Assembly: GCA_963819175.1 (NCBI GenBank)
Contig: CAWFVJ010000007.1
Location: 1 to 64,000, forward strand
Source of the DNA: CAWBRT01 sp963819175
GTDB taxonomy: Bacteria > Acidobacteriota > Terriglobia > Terriglobales > Acidobacteriaceae
Reading direction: 5' to 3'
Length of the DNA stretch: 64,000 nt
Shown here piece after piece: positions 34,303 to 44,418 of the stretch. The notes under the pieces are model-generated. The model was not told where the DNA came from. It did no database searches and was given only the letters and a program-made list of their open reading frames with translations. The translations under genes were made by a program, and so were the position numbers. Numbering within the stretch: position 1 is the stretch's first letter; every line of letters starts with the position of its first letter.

Positions 34303-35610
34303 ATGGGAGCAGTGTACGTCATCTACAATCTGCTGCTGGCGGTTGCATTGCTGGCCAGCGCCCCTTACTGGTTTGTTCGCCTGCTGCGGCAGGGGAAATA
34401 CCGCGAAGGGCTTGGCAACCGGCTGGGAGTGGTGCCGCCTCATCTGCATCTCTTGGCCGCGGCCGGCAAGCCGGTGATCTGGGTGCATGCGGTGTCGGTT
34501 GGCGAAATCCTCGCCGTCGCCGGACTTATACAGGAAATGCGGAAGCGTTTCGCGGATTACGCGATTGCCATCTCCACCACCACCAGCACGGGCCACAAGC
34601 TGGCGGGTGATCGCTTCGGCCCGGAGAATGTTTTCTTCTTCCCGCTCGATCTCAGCTTTGCCGTTCTGCGTTACATGCGCCTGCTGCGGCCAAGGCTGGT
34701 TGTCATTGCCGAGACCGAGTTCTGGCCCAATTTTCTGCGTGCCGCACACCTCTCCGGCGCGGCTGTTGCGGTTGTGAATGCGCGCATTTCAGACCGTTCG
34801 TATCCGCGCTACCGGAGATTCGCCTTTCTGCTGCGCGTCGTATTACGGAACGTGGACCGCTTCCTCGCGCAGACCGAAGAAGATGTACGCCGTCTTGTCG
34901 GCATCGGCGCCGGGCAAGGCCGCGTCCGGGTGGTGGGCAATCTCAAGTTTGACGCCGCCGCCCCAGCCACCAAGCCCGAAGTCGGGCAATTGCTCGCCCG
35001 GCTACAGGAAATCGGCGCCGGCCCCATCGTTGTCCTCGGCAGCACGGTGGAAGGCGAAGAGCAGATGCTGATTGCCACTCTCGGCGCTATTCTCGAGCGG
35101 CATCCGCGAGCCTTGGTCATTCTTGCTCCCCGGCATAAAGAGCGCTTTGACGCCGTTGCCGAGCTGCTGAACAATTGCAGCGTTCCTTTCACCCGGCGTT
35201 CGCATCCGGAGTGGCCGCGAAACGTGACTTCCGGAAGCATTCTCCTGCTCGATACCATCGGAGAGCTGGCGTCGATCTACTCGCTGGCACACGTTGCCTT
35301 TGTCGGCGGCAGCCTGGCCCCGCGCGGCGGACATAACATCCTGGAGCCGGCGGGCTTCGGCCTGCCGATCGTCGTTGGACCGCACACCGAGAACTTCCGC
35401 GACATCGTGCAAAAGTTCGCCGACGGCGGCGGAGTCCTGGTGGTGCGCGATCAGCACGAATTCAAATCCGCGCTGCTCCGCCTGTTGGCTGATCCGGTGG
35501 AACGGAAGCAGCTCGGCGAGCGGGCTCTGGAGGTTCTGAAGGCGAACCAGGGAGCCACCGAACGCACACTCGCCGAACTGGAGAAGCTGCTGGCCGGGAG
35601 GACCAATTAA
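34303..35610 (+). CDS. waaA: 3-deoxy-D-manno-octulosonic acid (Kdo) transferase
   Basis: WaaA (KdtA) attaches Kdo to lipid IVA and starts the LPS core. N-terminal membrane anchor YVIYNLLLAVALLASAPYW, then the family motif WVHAVSVGEILAVAGLIQEM, the catalytic-domain segment ISTTTSTGHKLA and VIAETEFWPNFLRAAHLSGA. The C-terminal FVGGSLAPRGGHNILEPAGF loop is diagnostic. Length 435 is normal. Its TAATG stop-start overlaps lpxK. Confidence 0.95.
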   Translation: MGAVYVIYNLLLAVALLASAPYWFVRLLRQGKYREGLGNRLGVVPPHLHLLAAAGKPVIWVHAVSVGEILAVAGLIQEMRKRFADYAIAISTTTSTGHKLAGDRFGPENVFFFPLDLSFAVLRYMRLLRPRLVVIAETEFWPNFLRAAHLSGAAVAVVNARISDRSYPRYRRFAFLLRVVLRNVDRFLAQTEEDVRRLVGIGAGQGRVRVVGNLKFDAAAPATKPEVGQLLARLQEIGAGPIVVLGSTVEGEEQMLIATLGAILERHPRALVILAPRHKERFDAVAELLNNCSVPFTRRSHPEWPRNVTSGSILLLDTIGELASIYSLAHVAFVGGSLAPRGGHNILEPAGFGLPIVVGPHTENFRDIVQKFADGGGVLVVRDQHEFKSALLRLLADPVERKQLGERALEVLKANQGATERTLAELEKLLAGRTN

Positions 35611-36583
35611 TGCCAACCCCAACACGCGAACTACTGCGCGTGTTGGGGACACCTGTGTCTGCCCTGTTCTCGGCCGTGGTGGCTGCGCGCAATACGCTTT
35701 ACGACCGTGGCGTGTTGAAGCAGCAACGGCTTCTCCGCCCGGTGGTCAGCGTCGGAAACATTTCCGTCGGCGGCGCCGGCAAGACTCCGTTCGTGATTCT
35801 GCTTGCCGGACTTCTGCGGCAGCACGGGCTGCGCGTCGATGTTCTCTCGCGCGGCTACGGACGCAAGACGTCAGGAGTGTTGGTTGTCGATGCCGGTGGC
35901 GCTCCGTCGCAATTCGGAGATGAGCCGCTGTTGATTGCGCGGCGGCTTCCGGAGGTGCCCGTGATCGTCGGCGAAAGCCGGTATCAGGCAGGACTTGAGG
36001 CCGAGCGGCGTTTCCAGTCCGATCTCCACTTGCTGGACGACGGTTTTCAGCATCGAGGGTTGGCGCGCGACTTCGACATCGTGCTGCTTTCGCGGCGCGA
36101 TCTCGATGATCGCCTGCTTCCCTCGGGAAGGCTGCGCGAACCGCTGTGCCTCTCTCACTCGTGCCAACGCCATAGTCTGGTCCGAAGCCGGGAAATATCC
36201 CCTCGTTGCCGCCGTCAATACCCGTTTGGAGAGTGCGGAGGCAGCTTGAGATTCCACCGCAGTCTCCTTCGAAACCATTCGTACTTTCCGCGATTGCCGG
36301 GCCGCAGCGATTTCTGCGCGATCTTGAAAGCGCCGGTGTCCACGTCGCCGGTCATCACTGCTTTCGCGATCATCATGCTTATACCGAAGCCGACATTCAG
36401 GGGCTTTGCCGCGAGGCCGGCTGCGCCGGAGCCGACGGCTTTCTGACGACGGAAAAAGACGCGGTGAAACTCGATGCCTTGCCGGCAAAATTACCGAATC
36501 TGGTTGTCGCCAGACTCTCGCTGGAATTGGAAGATGCACAGCAGGTTCTTATAGCGATCTTGGACAAGGTGAAGACCAGGTGA
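35610..36583 (+). CDS. lpxK: Tetraacyldisaccharide 4'-kinase, two one-base frameshifts
   Basis: LpxK phosphorylates the lipid A precursor. The Walker A-like motif is VGNISVGGAGKTPFV, and the active-site region follows as LLDDGFQHRGLARDFDIVLL. After RLLPSGRLREPL one extra base near 36144-36147 shifts the frame to ASLTRANAIVWSEAGKYPLV. A second extra base in TT at 36246 restores the frame of EIPPQSPSKPFVLSAIAGPQ, HCFRDHHAYTEADIQ and TTEKDAVKLDAL. Removing both gives a full-length protein of about 324 residues. It lies in the Kdo/heptose cluster. The gene is essential in most LPS-bearing cells, so the breaks are likely consensus errors. Confidence 0.87.
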
Positions 36584-36661
36584 AGTCAGGGTGACCACCA
36601 CGCGCAGGCTCAAATTGCAACCGGGCGACTTACGACGCGCAGTGTGAGACAATTTTGCTCG

Positions 36662-37699
36662 ATGAAGCGAAACGATAGTCATCACGAACGGCTGCGGGCG
36701 ATTGTGCAGTCATTCCCGAACATTACGGTAACGGTGCTCGCCGACCTGGTGGCCGACGAGTTTGTCTATGGCGAGATTTCGCGGGTGTCGCGCGAGGCTC
36801 CGGTGCTCATACTGAAGCACCGCGAGCGCAGCGTTGTGCCGGGCGGCGGCGCAAACGCAATCATGAACCTGGCCGATCTCAAAGTGAATGTGCTTCCGGT
36901 TGGCGTCGTCGGCGATGACGAACCGGGGCGTTTGCTGCTTCAGGCTTTTCGGGCTAAGAAGGTGTCGTTGAGTGGAGTCAATCGCCTTAAAGGCCACATA
37001 ACGCCGACCAAGACGCGTATTCTGGCGGGAACGTCGCACTCTTCGCGGCAGCAGGTGGTGCGTGTCGACCGTGAACCGGAGCCGCTGGGCGAGACGCATC
37101 CGGCGCTTTTGAATCTGATCTCCTCTGTGCGCGAATATGCCAAGGCTTCCGACGCCCTGCTCATTTCCGATTATGGTTATGGCGCAGCGACTCCCCGCCT
37201 GCTCACTTTCATCCGCTCCAAGGGTGCACTCGAACATTTGCCCGTGACCCTCGACTCGCGCTATCGCATGCTTGAGTACAGCGGACTGACGGCGGCGACT
37301 CCGAATCAGCCGGAAGTCGAGGCCGCGCTGAACATTGACCTCGGCGACGACAGTCAGCGGCTTTGCTCCGCCGGACGCGAATTGATCAAGCGCATGAAGC
37401 TGGAGTCGCTGGTCATCACTCGCGGCAGCGATGGCATGGTCGCCTTCGATGGCGCCAAAAAGCCTGTCGAAATTCCGGTCTACGGCCCCAAAGATGTGAC
37501 CGACGTGACCGGGGCCGGAGATACGGTTATTGCGACATTTACCGCTGCCATTGCCGCCGGGGCCGACACCGAATCGGCGGCCCATCTGGCGAACCTGGCG
37601 GGCGGCATCGTCGTCATGAAGCGGGGCACAGCCACCATCACCCAGGCCGAATTGCTCAAGGCCCTGGAAGAGAGCAGCAAGGCAGTCCATGTCCGGTAG
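36662..37699 (+). CDS. rfaE1: D-glycero-beta-D-manno-heptose-7-phosphate kinase (RfaE1-like)
   Basis: This PfkB-family sugar kinase of 345 residues starts at the ATG at 36662. The conserved motifs are VVPGGGANAIMNLADLKV, LPVGVVGDDEPGRLL and the ATP-binding DVTGAGDTVIATFTAAIAAG. It would phosphorylate heptose-7-phosphate at C1 in ADP-heptose synthesis. The kinase and adenylyltransferase are separate genes here, unlike the fused HldE of gamma-proteobacteria; the next gene starts inside its last codons. Confidence 0.88.
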   Translation: MKRNDSHHERLRAIVQSFPNITVTVLADLVADEFVYGEISRVSREAPVLILKHRERSVVPGGGANAIMNLADLKVNVLPVGVVGDDEPGRLLLQAFRAKKVSLSGVNRLKGHITPTKTRILAGTSHSSRQQVVRVDREPEPLGETHPALLNLISSVREYAKASDALLISDYGYGAATPRLLTFIRSKGALEHLPVTLDSRYRMLEYSGLTAATPNQPEVEAALNIDLGDDSQRLCSAGRELIKRMKLESLVITRGSDGMVAFDGAKKPVEIPVYGPKDVTDVTGAGDTVIATFTAAIAAGADTESAAHLANLAGGIVVMKRGTATITQAELLKALEESSKAVHVR

Positions 37700-38237
37700 T
37701 CAGCACACACGTCACAAGGTCTTTTCGCGCCACGCACTGGCTGAAAGAGTGCAGGCCTGGAAGCTTGCCGGCGAGCAGGTGATCCTGGCCAATGGATGCT
37801 TCGACGTGCTGCACGTGGGGCACATACGCTACCTGCATGCTGCCAAGCAGCTCGGCGGACGGCTGGTGGTCGCCATCAATGCCGACGCAAGCGTGCGCGC
37901 CGTGAAGGGTCCTGGTCGGCCGCTCATGCCCGAGAGCGAACGGGCGGAAATCATTGCCGCCCTGGCTGACGTCGATGCCGTCGTCCTGTTCTCCGAACCC
38001 GACGTGCGCGCTTTGATCCGCGAACTGCACCCCGACGTGCAGGTCAAAGGCACCGATTACACCGTCGACAGCGTTCCCGAGCGCGATGAGGTCATCGCTT
38101 GCGGTGGCCGCGTCGAGATCGTCGGCGACCCCAAAGACCACTCGACCTCGGCGTTGCTGAGCAGAATTGCTCCCGCTCCCGCGGCTTCGAGCAGTGTTCC
38201 TGCCGGCGAGTTTGGTAATGTGGAGGAGAAACGTTAA
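37689..38237 (+). CDS. rfaE2: D-glycero-beta-D-manno-heptose 1-phosphate adenylyltransferase
   Basis: This nucleotidyltransferase has the HxGH motif in LANGCFDVLHVGHIRYLHAA and the later segment VQVKGTDYTVDSVPERDEV. It makes ADP-heptose from heptose 1-phosphate and ATP. The ATG overlaps the last 11 bases of the kinase gene, indicating coupling. The C-terminal ~20 residues (PAPAASSSVPAGEF) are low complexity. Confidence 0.92.
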   Translation: MSGSQHTRHKVFSRHALAERVQAWKLAGEQVILANGCFDVLHVGHIRYLHAAKQLGGRLVVAINADASVRAVKGPGRPLMPESERAEIIAALADVDAVVLFSEPDVRALIRELHPDVQVKGTDYTVDSVPERDEVIACGGRVEIVGDPKDHSTSALLSRIAPAPAASSSVPAGEFGNVEEKR

Positions 38238-38240
38238 GCA

Positions 38241-39410
38241 GTGATGAACTCTTCTCCGTCCCGGCATGCTCCGGTGATGCAGCGGAATCCGGTTCGCAGT
38301 ATTCTCGTCGTGCGTCTCGGCGCAATGGGTGATCTCATCCATGCGATTGCCGCCGCGAGCGCTCTGCGCGCCGCGCTGCCCGACTGCAAAATCGGCTGGG
38401 TGGTTGAGAAACGCTGGTCGGAGCTGCTGTGCGCTTCGGGCTTTGCGCCGCGCGGGGAGCGCACCCGGCAGCGGCCGCTGGTCGATGACTTGTTTACCCT
38501 CGACATTCGCGCGTTGCGCTCGAATCCCATTTCGCCCGCCATCTGGAAGGAAATGCGCGCCTGCTTTGCCGAGCTGAGATCCGCCGGCTACGAGCAGGTT
38601 GTCGACATTCAAGGTTCGATCCGTTCAGCACTGATTGCGAGCCTCAGCGGCGCGGCCGAAAGCTGGGGCGAAAGCCACCCGCGAGAGGCCCCCGCCGCAA
38701 TTCTTTACCGGCACAGGGTATCGGTTTCGGGCAGCCACGTGGCGCAACAGAATCTTGCGCTCATCTCCGCCGTTGCTGGCATTCCGCTTGACGAGTGTGC
38801 GCCCTTGCTTCCCCGCGACGCCGGCTCGGCGAAGTGGTGCGAGCAGTTGTTGGCGGGGCGTTCCACCCCAACACTCGCGACTACGGCGCGTATTGGGGAC
38901 CCCGGTGCATCGGGTTTCTGCATCCTAAACCCGGGTGCGGGCTGGGGAGCAAAGTGCTGGCCGCCGTCTTCTTTCGCGGAAGTGGCTCGACGGCTTGCTG
39001 AAGTTGGCATTCGCTCGCTGGTAAATTTCGGCCCCGGCGAGAAGTCTTTGGCGCAGCAAGTTGCGGACGCCAGCGGTGGTGCCGCGGAAGCGGTTTCCTG
39101 CACCGTCTCGCAGCTTGTGGAACTCACAGGCCGGGCCGGGCTTTTTATCGGCGGCGACACCGGTCCCATGCATCTTGCGGCAGCGCTTGGCGTGCCGGTG
39201 GTGGGCCTGTTCGGACCCACAAATCCGGAGCGCAATGGTCCCTGGGGCACGCGCAGTATCGTTTTGCGCAGCCGGCAGAGCGCCACCAGCTACCACCATA
39301 CCTCCCGTCCGGACGAGGCTCTGCGATCCATATCGCCTGCCGAAGTGGCGGCCGCCGCGCTCGCGCTGTTGCAGCAGCAAACCAGCGCGGCAGTACAGGA
39401 AACGTCTTGA
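38241..39410 (+). CDS. ADP-heptose:LPS heptosyltransferase (glycosyltransferase family 9)
   Basis: This GT9 heptosyltransferase transfers heptose from ADP-heptose to the Kdo core. Motifs are ILVVRLGAMGDLIHAIAAAS, VDIQGSIRSALIASLSG, ILNPGAGWGAKCWPPSSFAE and FIGGDTGPMHLAAALGVPV. GTG (38241) or ATG (38244) can be the start. Position after the heptose kinase/adenylyltransferase genes confirms the pathway. WaaC and WaaF are both possible; I cannot tell which. Confidence 0.9.
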   Translation: MMNSSPSRHAPVMQRNPVRSILVVRLGAMGDLIHAIAAASALRAALPDCKIGWVVEKRWSELLCASGFAPRGERTRQRPLVDDLFTLDIRALRSNPISPAIWKEMRACFAELRSAGYEQVVDIQGSIRSALIASLSGAAESWGESHPREAPAAILYRHRVSVSGSHVAQQNLALISAVAGIPLDECAPLLPRDAGSAKWCEQLLAGRSTPTLATTARIGDPGASGFCILNPGAGWGAKCWPPSSFAEVARRLAEVGIRSLVNFGPGEKSLAQQVADASGGAAEAVSCTVSQLVELTGRAGLFIGGDTGPMHLAAALGVPVVGLFGPTNPERNGPWGTRSIVLRSRQSATSYHHTSRPDEALRSISPAEVAAAALALLQQQTSAAVQETS

Positions 39411-39967
39411 GCGCCAACGGCTCGATAAGCTGGAGCAAGATTGCGCGGCGCATCCGAGTGCCTCTCGGATTTGTCTGTGCCGCTGTATATCTTTTGCTGG
39501 CGCGGCCAAGCTGGGGTTCCATCGTGTTGGGAGGAGCCGTGGCGGGCATCGGCGTCATCCTGCGTGCCTTGGCTTCGGGACACGTCAGGAAGGACCAGGA
39601 GCTGACTACCACCGGACCCTATGCTTACACTCGCAACCCTTTGTATCTCGGTTCCGTCATCATCGCGGCCGGTTTTGGCTTGGCCGCCCAGAACGTCTGG
39701 GTTGCGGTGTTGATTTTGGCGATGTTTGCCGCCATCTACGTGCCAGTCATTCGCGCTGAAGAAGCGTACTTGCAATCGAAATTTCCGGAATACGCCGCCT
39801 ATGCTTCCCGTGTGCCGCGGCTCATTCCTCGTCTCAGCGCCATTTCGAACCCCGGCTCAGGCTTTTCACTGGAGCTTTACCTTCGGCACCGCGAGTACAA
39901 TGCCATTTTAGGAGCGTTGTTGGTTATCGCTATCTTGATTGCAAAGCTCATTTGGTATCCACGTTAA
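39407..39967 (+). CDS. Isoprenylcysteine carboxyl methyltransferase (ICMT)-like membrane protein
   Basis: This 186-residue membrane protein overlaps the heptosyltransferase stop (TTGA). Membrane helices include PLGFVCAAVYLLLARPSWG and SIVLGGAVAGIGVILRAL. The conserved ICMT/phospholipid-methyltransferase signature is TTTGPYAYTRNPLYLGSVII followed by EEAYLQSKFPEYAAYASRVP. Such proteins use SAM to methylate small substrates. The target is unknown; a role in envelope lipids is inferred from position. Confidence 0.85.
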   Translation: MSANGSISWSKIARRIRVPLGFVCAAVYLLLARPSWGSIVLGGAVAGIGVILRALASGHVRKDQELTTTGPYAYTRNPLYLGSVIIAAGFGLAAQNVWVAVLILAMFAAIYVPVIRAEEAYLQSKFPEYAAYASRVPRLIPRLSAISNPGSGFSLELYLRHREYNAILGALLVIAILIAKLIWYPR

Positions 39968-39974
39968 CTCATTC

Positions 39975-40793
39975 ATGCGACATAGATTCCCGCACATCCT
40001 GATCCTGGTTTTCCTGATGGCGACCGCACTGCTTGCCGCCGCGCCTGATACTCAGCACCCCGGTGTTGTGGACACCATCGGTCCAGCCTCCATGATCCGG
40101 CCAGCTCCCGATGGCTACAGTTTCCCGCACGGCACGGTTTTGCATTACGACGCCGAGTGGAGGTTGTGGAAGGCGGGCACGGCTACCATGCGGATCGATG
40201 CAGCCGGTTCGGAAGAGCGGGTCACAGGCAGCGCCGATGCAACCGGCGTTGTCGCCATGCTTTACCGCGTTCAGGACCGATTCGAATCTTACTTCGACCG
40301 CCGCAGCTTCTGTTCGTTGAGCCTTACCAAGCGATCCGAGGAAGGGCTGCGCCAGCGCAGCACCATCATCCACTTCGATCAGGTTAGGCGGAAGGCCGTA
40401 CTGGACGAACGAAACCTGCGCAACGGCCAAAGCAAGCATACCGAGCTGGATATTCCCGGCTGCGTCACCGATGTGCTCTCGGGCATGTACTACCTGGGCT
40501 CGCTGTCGCTGGAACCGGGTCGCGTCTCCATGTTCCCGCTGAACGATGGCGGACAGACGGTGAACGTGCGCGCCGAGGCCGAGGCTCGCGAAGACATCAA
40601 AACCGACGCAGGCACCTTCCGGACGGTGCGGCTACAGATTTCGGCTGATGCCGGCAAGTTGAAAGACCGCGGCAAGGTTTGGATTTGGTATTCCGATGAT
40701 TCCAATCACACTGTGGTGCAGGTGAGAACGCGGCTCTTTTGGGGCACTCTGAATTTCCGCCTTGCCCGTATCGATCACGAGTCCGGCCACTGA
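39975..40793 (+). CDS. DUF3108 domain exported protein
   Basis: This 272-residue protein begins with a Sec signal (HILILVFLMATALLAAAP). The mature part is beta-rich: SFPHGTVLHYDAEWRLWKAG, RVTGSADATGVVAMLYRVQD, RFESYFDRRSFCSLSLTKRS and KVWIWYSDDSNHTVVQV. This matches DUF3108, a periplasmic or outer-membrane-associated beta family. No activity is established. Its place after the LPS core genes suggests an envelope job. It converges on the hypothetical gene at 40889. Confidence 0.85.
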   Translation: MRHRFPHILILVFLMATALLAAAPDTQHPGVVDTIGPASMIRPAPDGYSFPHGTVLHYDAEWRLWKAGTATMRIDAAGSEERVTGSADATGVVAMLYRVQDRFESYFDRRSFCSLSLTKRSEEGLRQRSTIIHFDQVRRKAVLDERNLRNGQSKHTELDIPGCVTDVLSGMYYLGSLSLEPGRVSMFPLNDGGQTVNVRAEAEAREDIKTDAGTFRTVRLQISADAGKLKDRGKVWIWYSDDSNHTVVQVRTRLFWGTLNFRLARIDHESGH

Positions 40794-40846
40794 CCCGCGT
40801 CATCCCCGCATCTCGTTCCTCGCCGCAGGATAGTAACTCGACGGTG

Positions 40847-40878
40847 CCCCACATCTGCCGCAGTTAGCAGATGTGGGG
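40847..40878. terminator. Bidirectional hairpin between convergent genes (CCCCACATCTGC family)
   Basis: A perfect 12-bp stem CCCCACATCTGC/GCAGATGTGGGG with an 8-base loop stands midway between the DUF3108 gene and the convergent gene at 40889. No U-run follows, so it may act as a bidirectional stop or RNA-end stabiliser rather than a classic terminator. It belongs to the same half-site family as 23162, 57119, 60742 and 61667. Confidence 0.7.
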
Positions 40879-40888
40879 GATTGCCGGC

Positions 40889-41167
40889 CTACTGTAGCCG
40901 GAAGCGTTCGTTCATAATCCGCTGCAACCGGGGACGATAGATCAGATCGTAAGCGAGTTCCTTGCCGGGGAACATCGCCAGTGCCGCCCGCCGGGCATCG
41001 GCGGCCATCTTCGAGGCTTCTTCCAGCGTCATGTTTGGGTCCTGGCTAATCACCGAGGTCACCATGCTCATCATGATTTGCAATCTGCGGATCCTGCGGG
41101 CCTCTTCGGCCAGCTCTGCTTGCCCGGTGCCTTCGCGATTATCCCGTCCCGGTTGCGGCAACTCCAT
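40889..41167 (-). CDS. Small helical hypothetical protein (92 aa)
   Basis: The ATG at 41167 (MELPQPGRDNREGTGQAELA) is chosen because the upstream extension looks random. The sequence is almost fully helical (EEARRIRRLQIMMSMVTSVI, NMTLEEASKMAADARRAALA) and ends with YRPRLQRIMNERFRLQ. I do not know a family name. It may interact with nucleic acids or proteins through its Arg-rich end; there is no further evidence. Confidence 0.65.
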   Translation of the reverse strand: MELPQPGRDNREGTGQAELAEEARRIRRLQIMMSMVTSVISQDPNMTLEEASKMAADARRAALAMFPGKELAYDLIYRPRLQRIMNERFRLQ

Positions 41168-41426
41168 AAAACTCCCCCGGCAAAAAAGGCTTGCTTGGTT
41201 CCTGATTAGATGGCCGCAGCCATTCGTCCGTTGCGCTTTCTTGGATATACGCAACCCCAATTCTGGAGCTCTGGAATTTTAGGCCCCGCCCCTACCATCC
41301 GTGCCCGGAGCGTACTACGATCATTGCCTGTGGGATTTCAGAGTAGACATATCCCGGAGCTACTACCTTCATGGAATATACCTTCCGCAAGATTGGCGTA
41401 GCGGCATCGAAGCAATGGGAGGGGCA

Positions 41427-41696
41427 ATGGCTCTCGAAGCGAACGATTCGACACTGACCACCGTATTTGACACCGAGCGCGAAAGCGAAGCACTGGTCGT
41501 AAAGGGGTTACTCGATTCCGCCGGCATCGAAGCGGTTGTGACCTCGCTGGATTCACCCCAGGATGTTATGCCGGGCGTCGGCGGCGTTGTGGTGCAGGTC
41601 GCCCCGGAACAGGCGGAGGAGGCGCGTGCCATCATTGCCGACTACCGTACTCATCCGATCGAAGACTCGGAGTTCGTCGAAGGCTCATCGGCCTGA
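41427..41696 (+). CDS. DUF2007-like putative signal-transducing protein
   Basis: The ATG at 41427 with GGGAGGGGCA before it gives an 89-residue protein. The core pattern VFDTERESEALVVKGLLDSA, GIEAVVTSLDSPQDVM, VVVQVAPEQAEEARAIIADY is that of DUF2007, a small alpha-beta domain with no proven role. It overlaps the 3' end of comEC on the opposite strand by 12 bases. Confidence 0.8.
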   Translation: MALEANDSTLTTVFDTERESEALVVKGLLDSAGIEAVVTSLDSPQDVMPGVGGVVVQVAPEQAEEARAIIADYRTHPIEDSEFVEGSSA

Positions 41697-44380
41697 GTTC
41701 CACCCGGCAACAGCAGAAGCAGCCGTCATTGGGGACCCGTAGGTGGAAACCGAGATCCCTGCCGGCTCCAGCAGAAATGTGGTTGCTCCCATCAGGTCCG
41801 TCCGGTACACAAGTACCTTGGCATCGCCGAGCCGCTGCAGGGCCTCCGGGCGAGGGTGGTGGAACCGGTTCCTCACCCCGGCTGAGATCACGCCGTAGCT
41901 TGGCCGCACTGCGGCAAGAAACTCCGCGGTGCTGGACGTGCTGCTTCCGTGGTGTCCCACTTTCAGCAGGTCGGAGCGGAGTTCTTCGTGCAACATCGAG
42001 TGCTCGACTTTCTTCCCTACATCGCCGACTAGCAGCAAAGCTCGCCCGCGGTTCTCGGCTCGCAACACCATCGCGTCGTCGTCGCGAACCCTCGCCTTCA
42101 GCTGCCAACCTTGCGGCGGGGAGAGCACCGTCATGTGGACGCTTCCGAAGTCAAAAGCTTCACCCGCATGGTATTGCTTTACCGATACTCCGTTATCGAC
42201 AGCGGCCTTCATCAAGTGCTGAAACTCGGGAGTGGCGACCTGCGGTCCCATCCACAGCTCCGCGGGATGGAAGTTCCAGATCACCGCGCTCATGCCCCCA
42301 ATGTGGTCGGCGTGGCCGTGACTGATGGCCACCGCATCCAGGCGGCCGATTCCGCGCTCCCACAGATAGGGCGAAACAACGTCCTCGCCAACATCGAATT
42401 CGGAGTGTCCATTCCCGAGCAATCCCCCGGAGTCCATTAACAGGGTCTTTCCCTCGGGGGTAACCATCAGCAGGGAATCGCCTTGCCCAACATCGATGGC
42501 TGTCAGTTCCATCTGCCCCGCATGCAGATGCGGCGTGGCGGGGCGTACCCCGATCCAAACCGCCGATGCGCACAGCAGCAGCAGTCCGGTCACCGCCAGA
42601 GCCCTGTGCCGCCGCACCATCAGCAGCGCCAATCCGAGCAGCGGCCGCGCAGGCAAGCGCAACCCCCAGTTCCGGCGTGGGGATGCGATAGTCGGCGACT
42701 CTGCCGCTGCCCAGAAAGCTGACTGTCCCGAGGATGAACTTGAGCGCCCACCACGCGACCCACGCGGCGGGTTGGGCCAGCAGCGGAGAAACGTAGCCCA
42801 CGGCGACGGCCAGCACGGCGGCCGGCATCAGGACGCCGATGAGCGGTACGATCAGGCAGTTTGCGGGCAAAGCCGTAATCGTCACGCGGTGGAAATAAAC
42901 CGCCATCGGCAGCGCCATGCCAATCTGCATCAGCGCTGAGACGAACACCACTTCATACATCGCGATGGCGAAACCCGTCACCGCCGGTGACAATCCAGAA
43001 TGCCGCGCGCTTGCCAGCCAGCGCCGACAGATGCGTGGCAATCGTGCGCAGCTCGACTCGAAACTGCGCCATTTTCGGCGGCAGAGCCGCGTCCACGCCC
43101 GTCACCTGCAGCCCCCGCAGTGCCCGCCGGTACGGAGCCGAAGTGCGCTGGAAAACCGGAACCGCCAAGCCGCCAATTAATACCACCGCCAGAAACGTCA
43201 ACTGGAAGCTCGCATCGAATAGTTCGCGCGGATTCCATGCCAGCAGCATTAGAGCGGCCATCCCCACTGCGTTCAGCGCCGCCCGCTCGCGATAAAGCAG
43301 GCGCGTGATCTGGTAAACGGAGAACATCAGCACGGCGCGCATCACCGGAGCGCCGGAATCGGTGAGCGCGGCGTAACCGCAGGAGATGATGATGGTCAGC
43401 GGCGTCGCGACCTCCGGCCCGGCGCCTATGCGCCGCAACACCCAGAACAACGCGAAGGCCAGAATTGCGATGTTCATTCCGGAAACCACCAGCAGGTGGT
43501 AGGTTCCGCTGCGCTGAAATTCGAGCTGCACTTCACGGCTGATGTATTGCCGGTCGCCGATCAGCACACCGTCGAACAGGCCGGCCGCAGGCGCCGCCCA
43601 CACGCGATGAATCATGCCAAGCACGCTGCGCCGCGCCGACCAGCGCCACGCCGAGAGCCGATTCCCCCCGCGTCCCGGGAGCAACTCCACGCCTTCCGCT
43701 TTCGCCGAACCAAGGGCGGAGATGCCAATCGAAGCCAAATATCCGCGGTAATCCCACGCCCCTGGATTCTTGTAGTTCATGGCGGGCCGCAGCTTCGCCG
43801 TCAGACGCACCCGCTGGCCATAGAGGAGCGGTGCCAGTGAGTTGCCATCTTCATCCTCGGACGGGTCCTCGTCGGCATCGGCATTGGCCCGCCGGCTGCG
43901 CTGCGTGCTGTAAAGCGTCAGTCGAACTGTTCCGTTGGTCGGCGTCGCGGATGTATCTTCCGTTTCAACCTGCTCGACCGCCAGATCAATCGATTGCTGT
44001 TGTTTACCGAAACTCCCCTGCCTGACGATGCCATCGCTCACCAGGTGGCCTCTGAGCACGACCTCCTGCCCGGAGGTAAATCGCATGATCCCCGCCTGGG
44101 GCTCGATCGTGGCATCGCGGCTTTGCCCGGTGAAGGCCCCGAGAAACGCAAACGCCACCGCAACCGTTGCCAGCGATACCCTCGGAAGCCGCCGGACAAG
44201 AAATGCCGCCGCGCTCAACAGAATGAGAATTCCGCAGACCCACACCAACGGCGGCTGCCAGTTTTTTGCGGAGACAAAAATGCCGCCCCCGAATGCGAGG
44301 ACGGCTAAAAATATCGGCTCACGACATAAATTAGAATTGCGTTCACCCGCTACGCGCCCGGGCCGACCGGCCATCTCCAC
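41685..44380 (-). CDS. comEC: ComEC/Rec2 DNA-uptake channel, two one-base frameshifts
   Basis: ComEC carries single-stranded DNA through the inner membrane during transformation. The first frame (44380 down to ~42980) has the DUF4131 N-terminal part and competence domain (FQRSGTYHLLVVSGMNIAIL, TLIISCGYAALTDSGAPVMR, ALMLLAWNPRELFDASFQLT). The second frame continues AVTGFAIAMYEVVFVSALMQ. The third, after one extra base in the run CCCCC at 42663-42667, carries the metallo-beta-lactamase-type domain (TAIDVGQGDSLLMVTPEGKT, AISHGHADHIGGMSAV, LLKVGHHGSSTSSTAEFLAA). All three join to one ~900-residue protein. Because the breaks are one-base, I judge the gene intact in life. Confidence 0.85.
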
Positions 44381-44418
44381 CCGCGCCGGAGCTGCCAGCG
44401 AGTTGGGCTCGTCCGGGG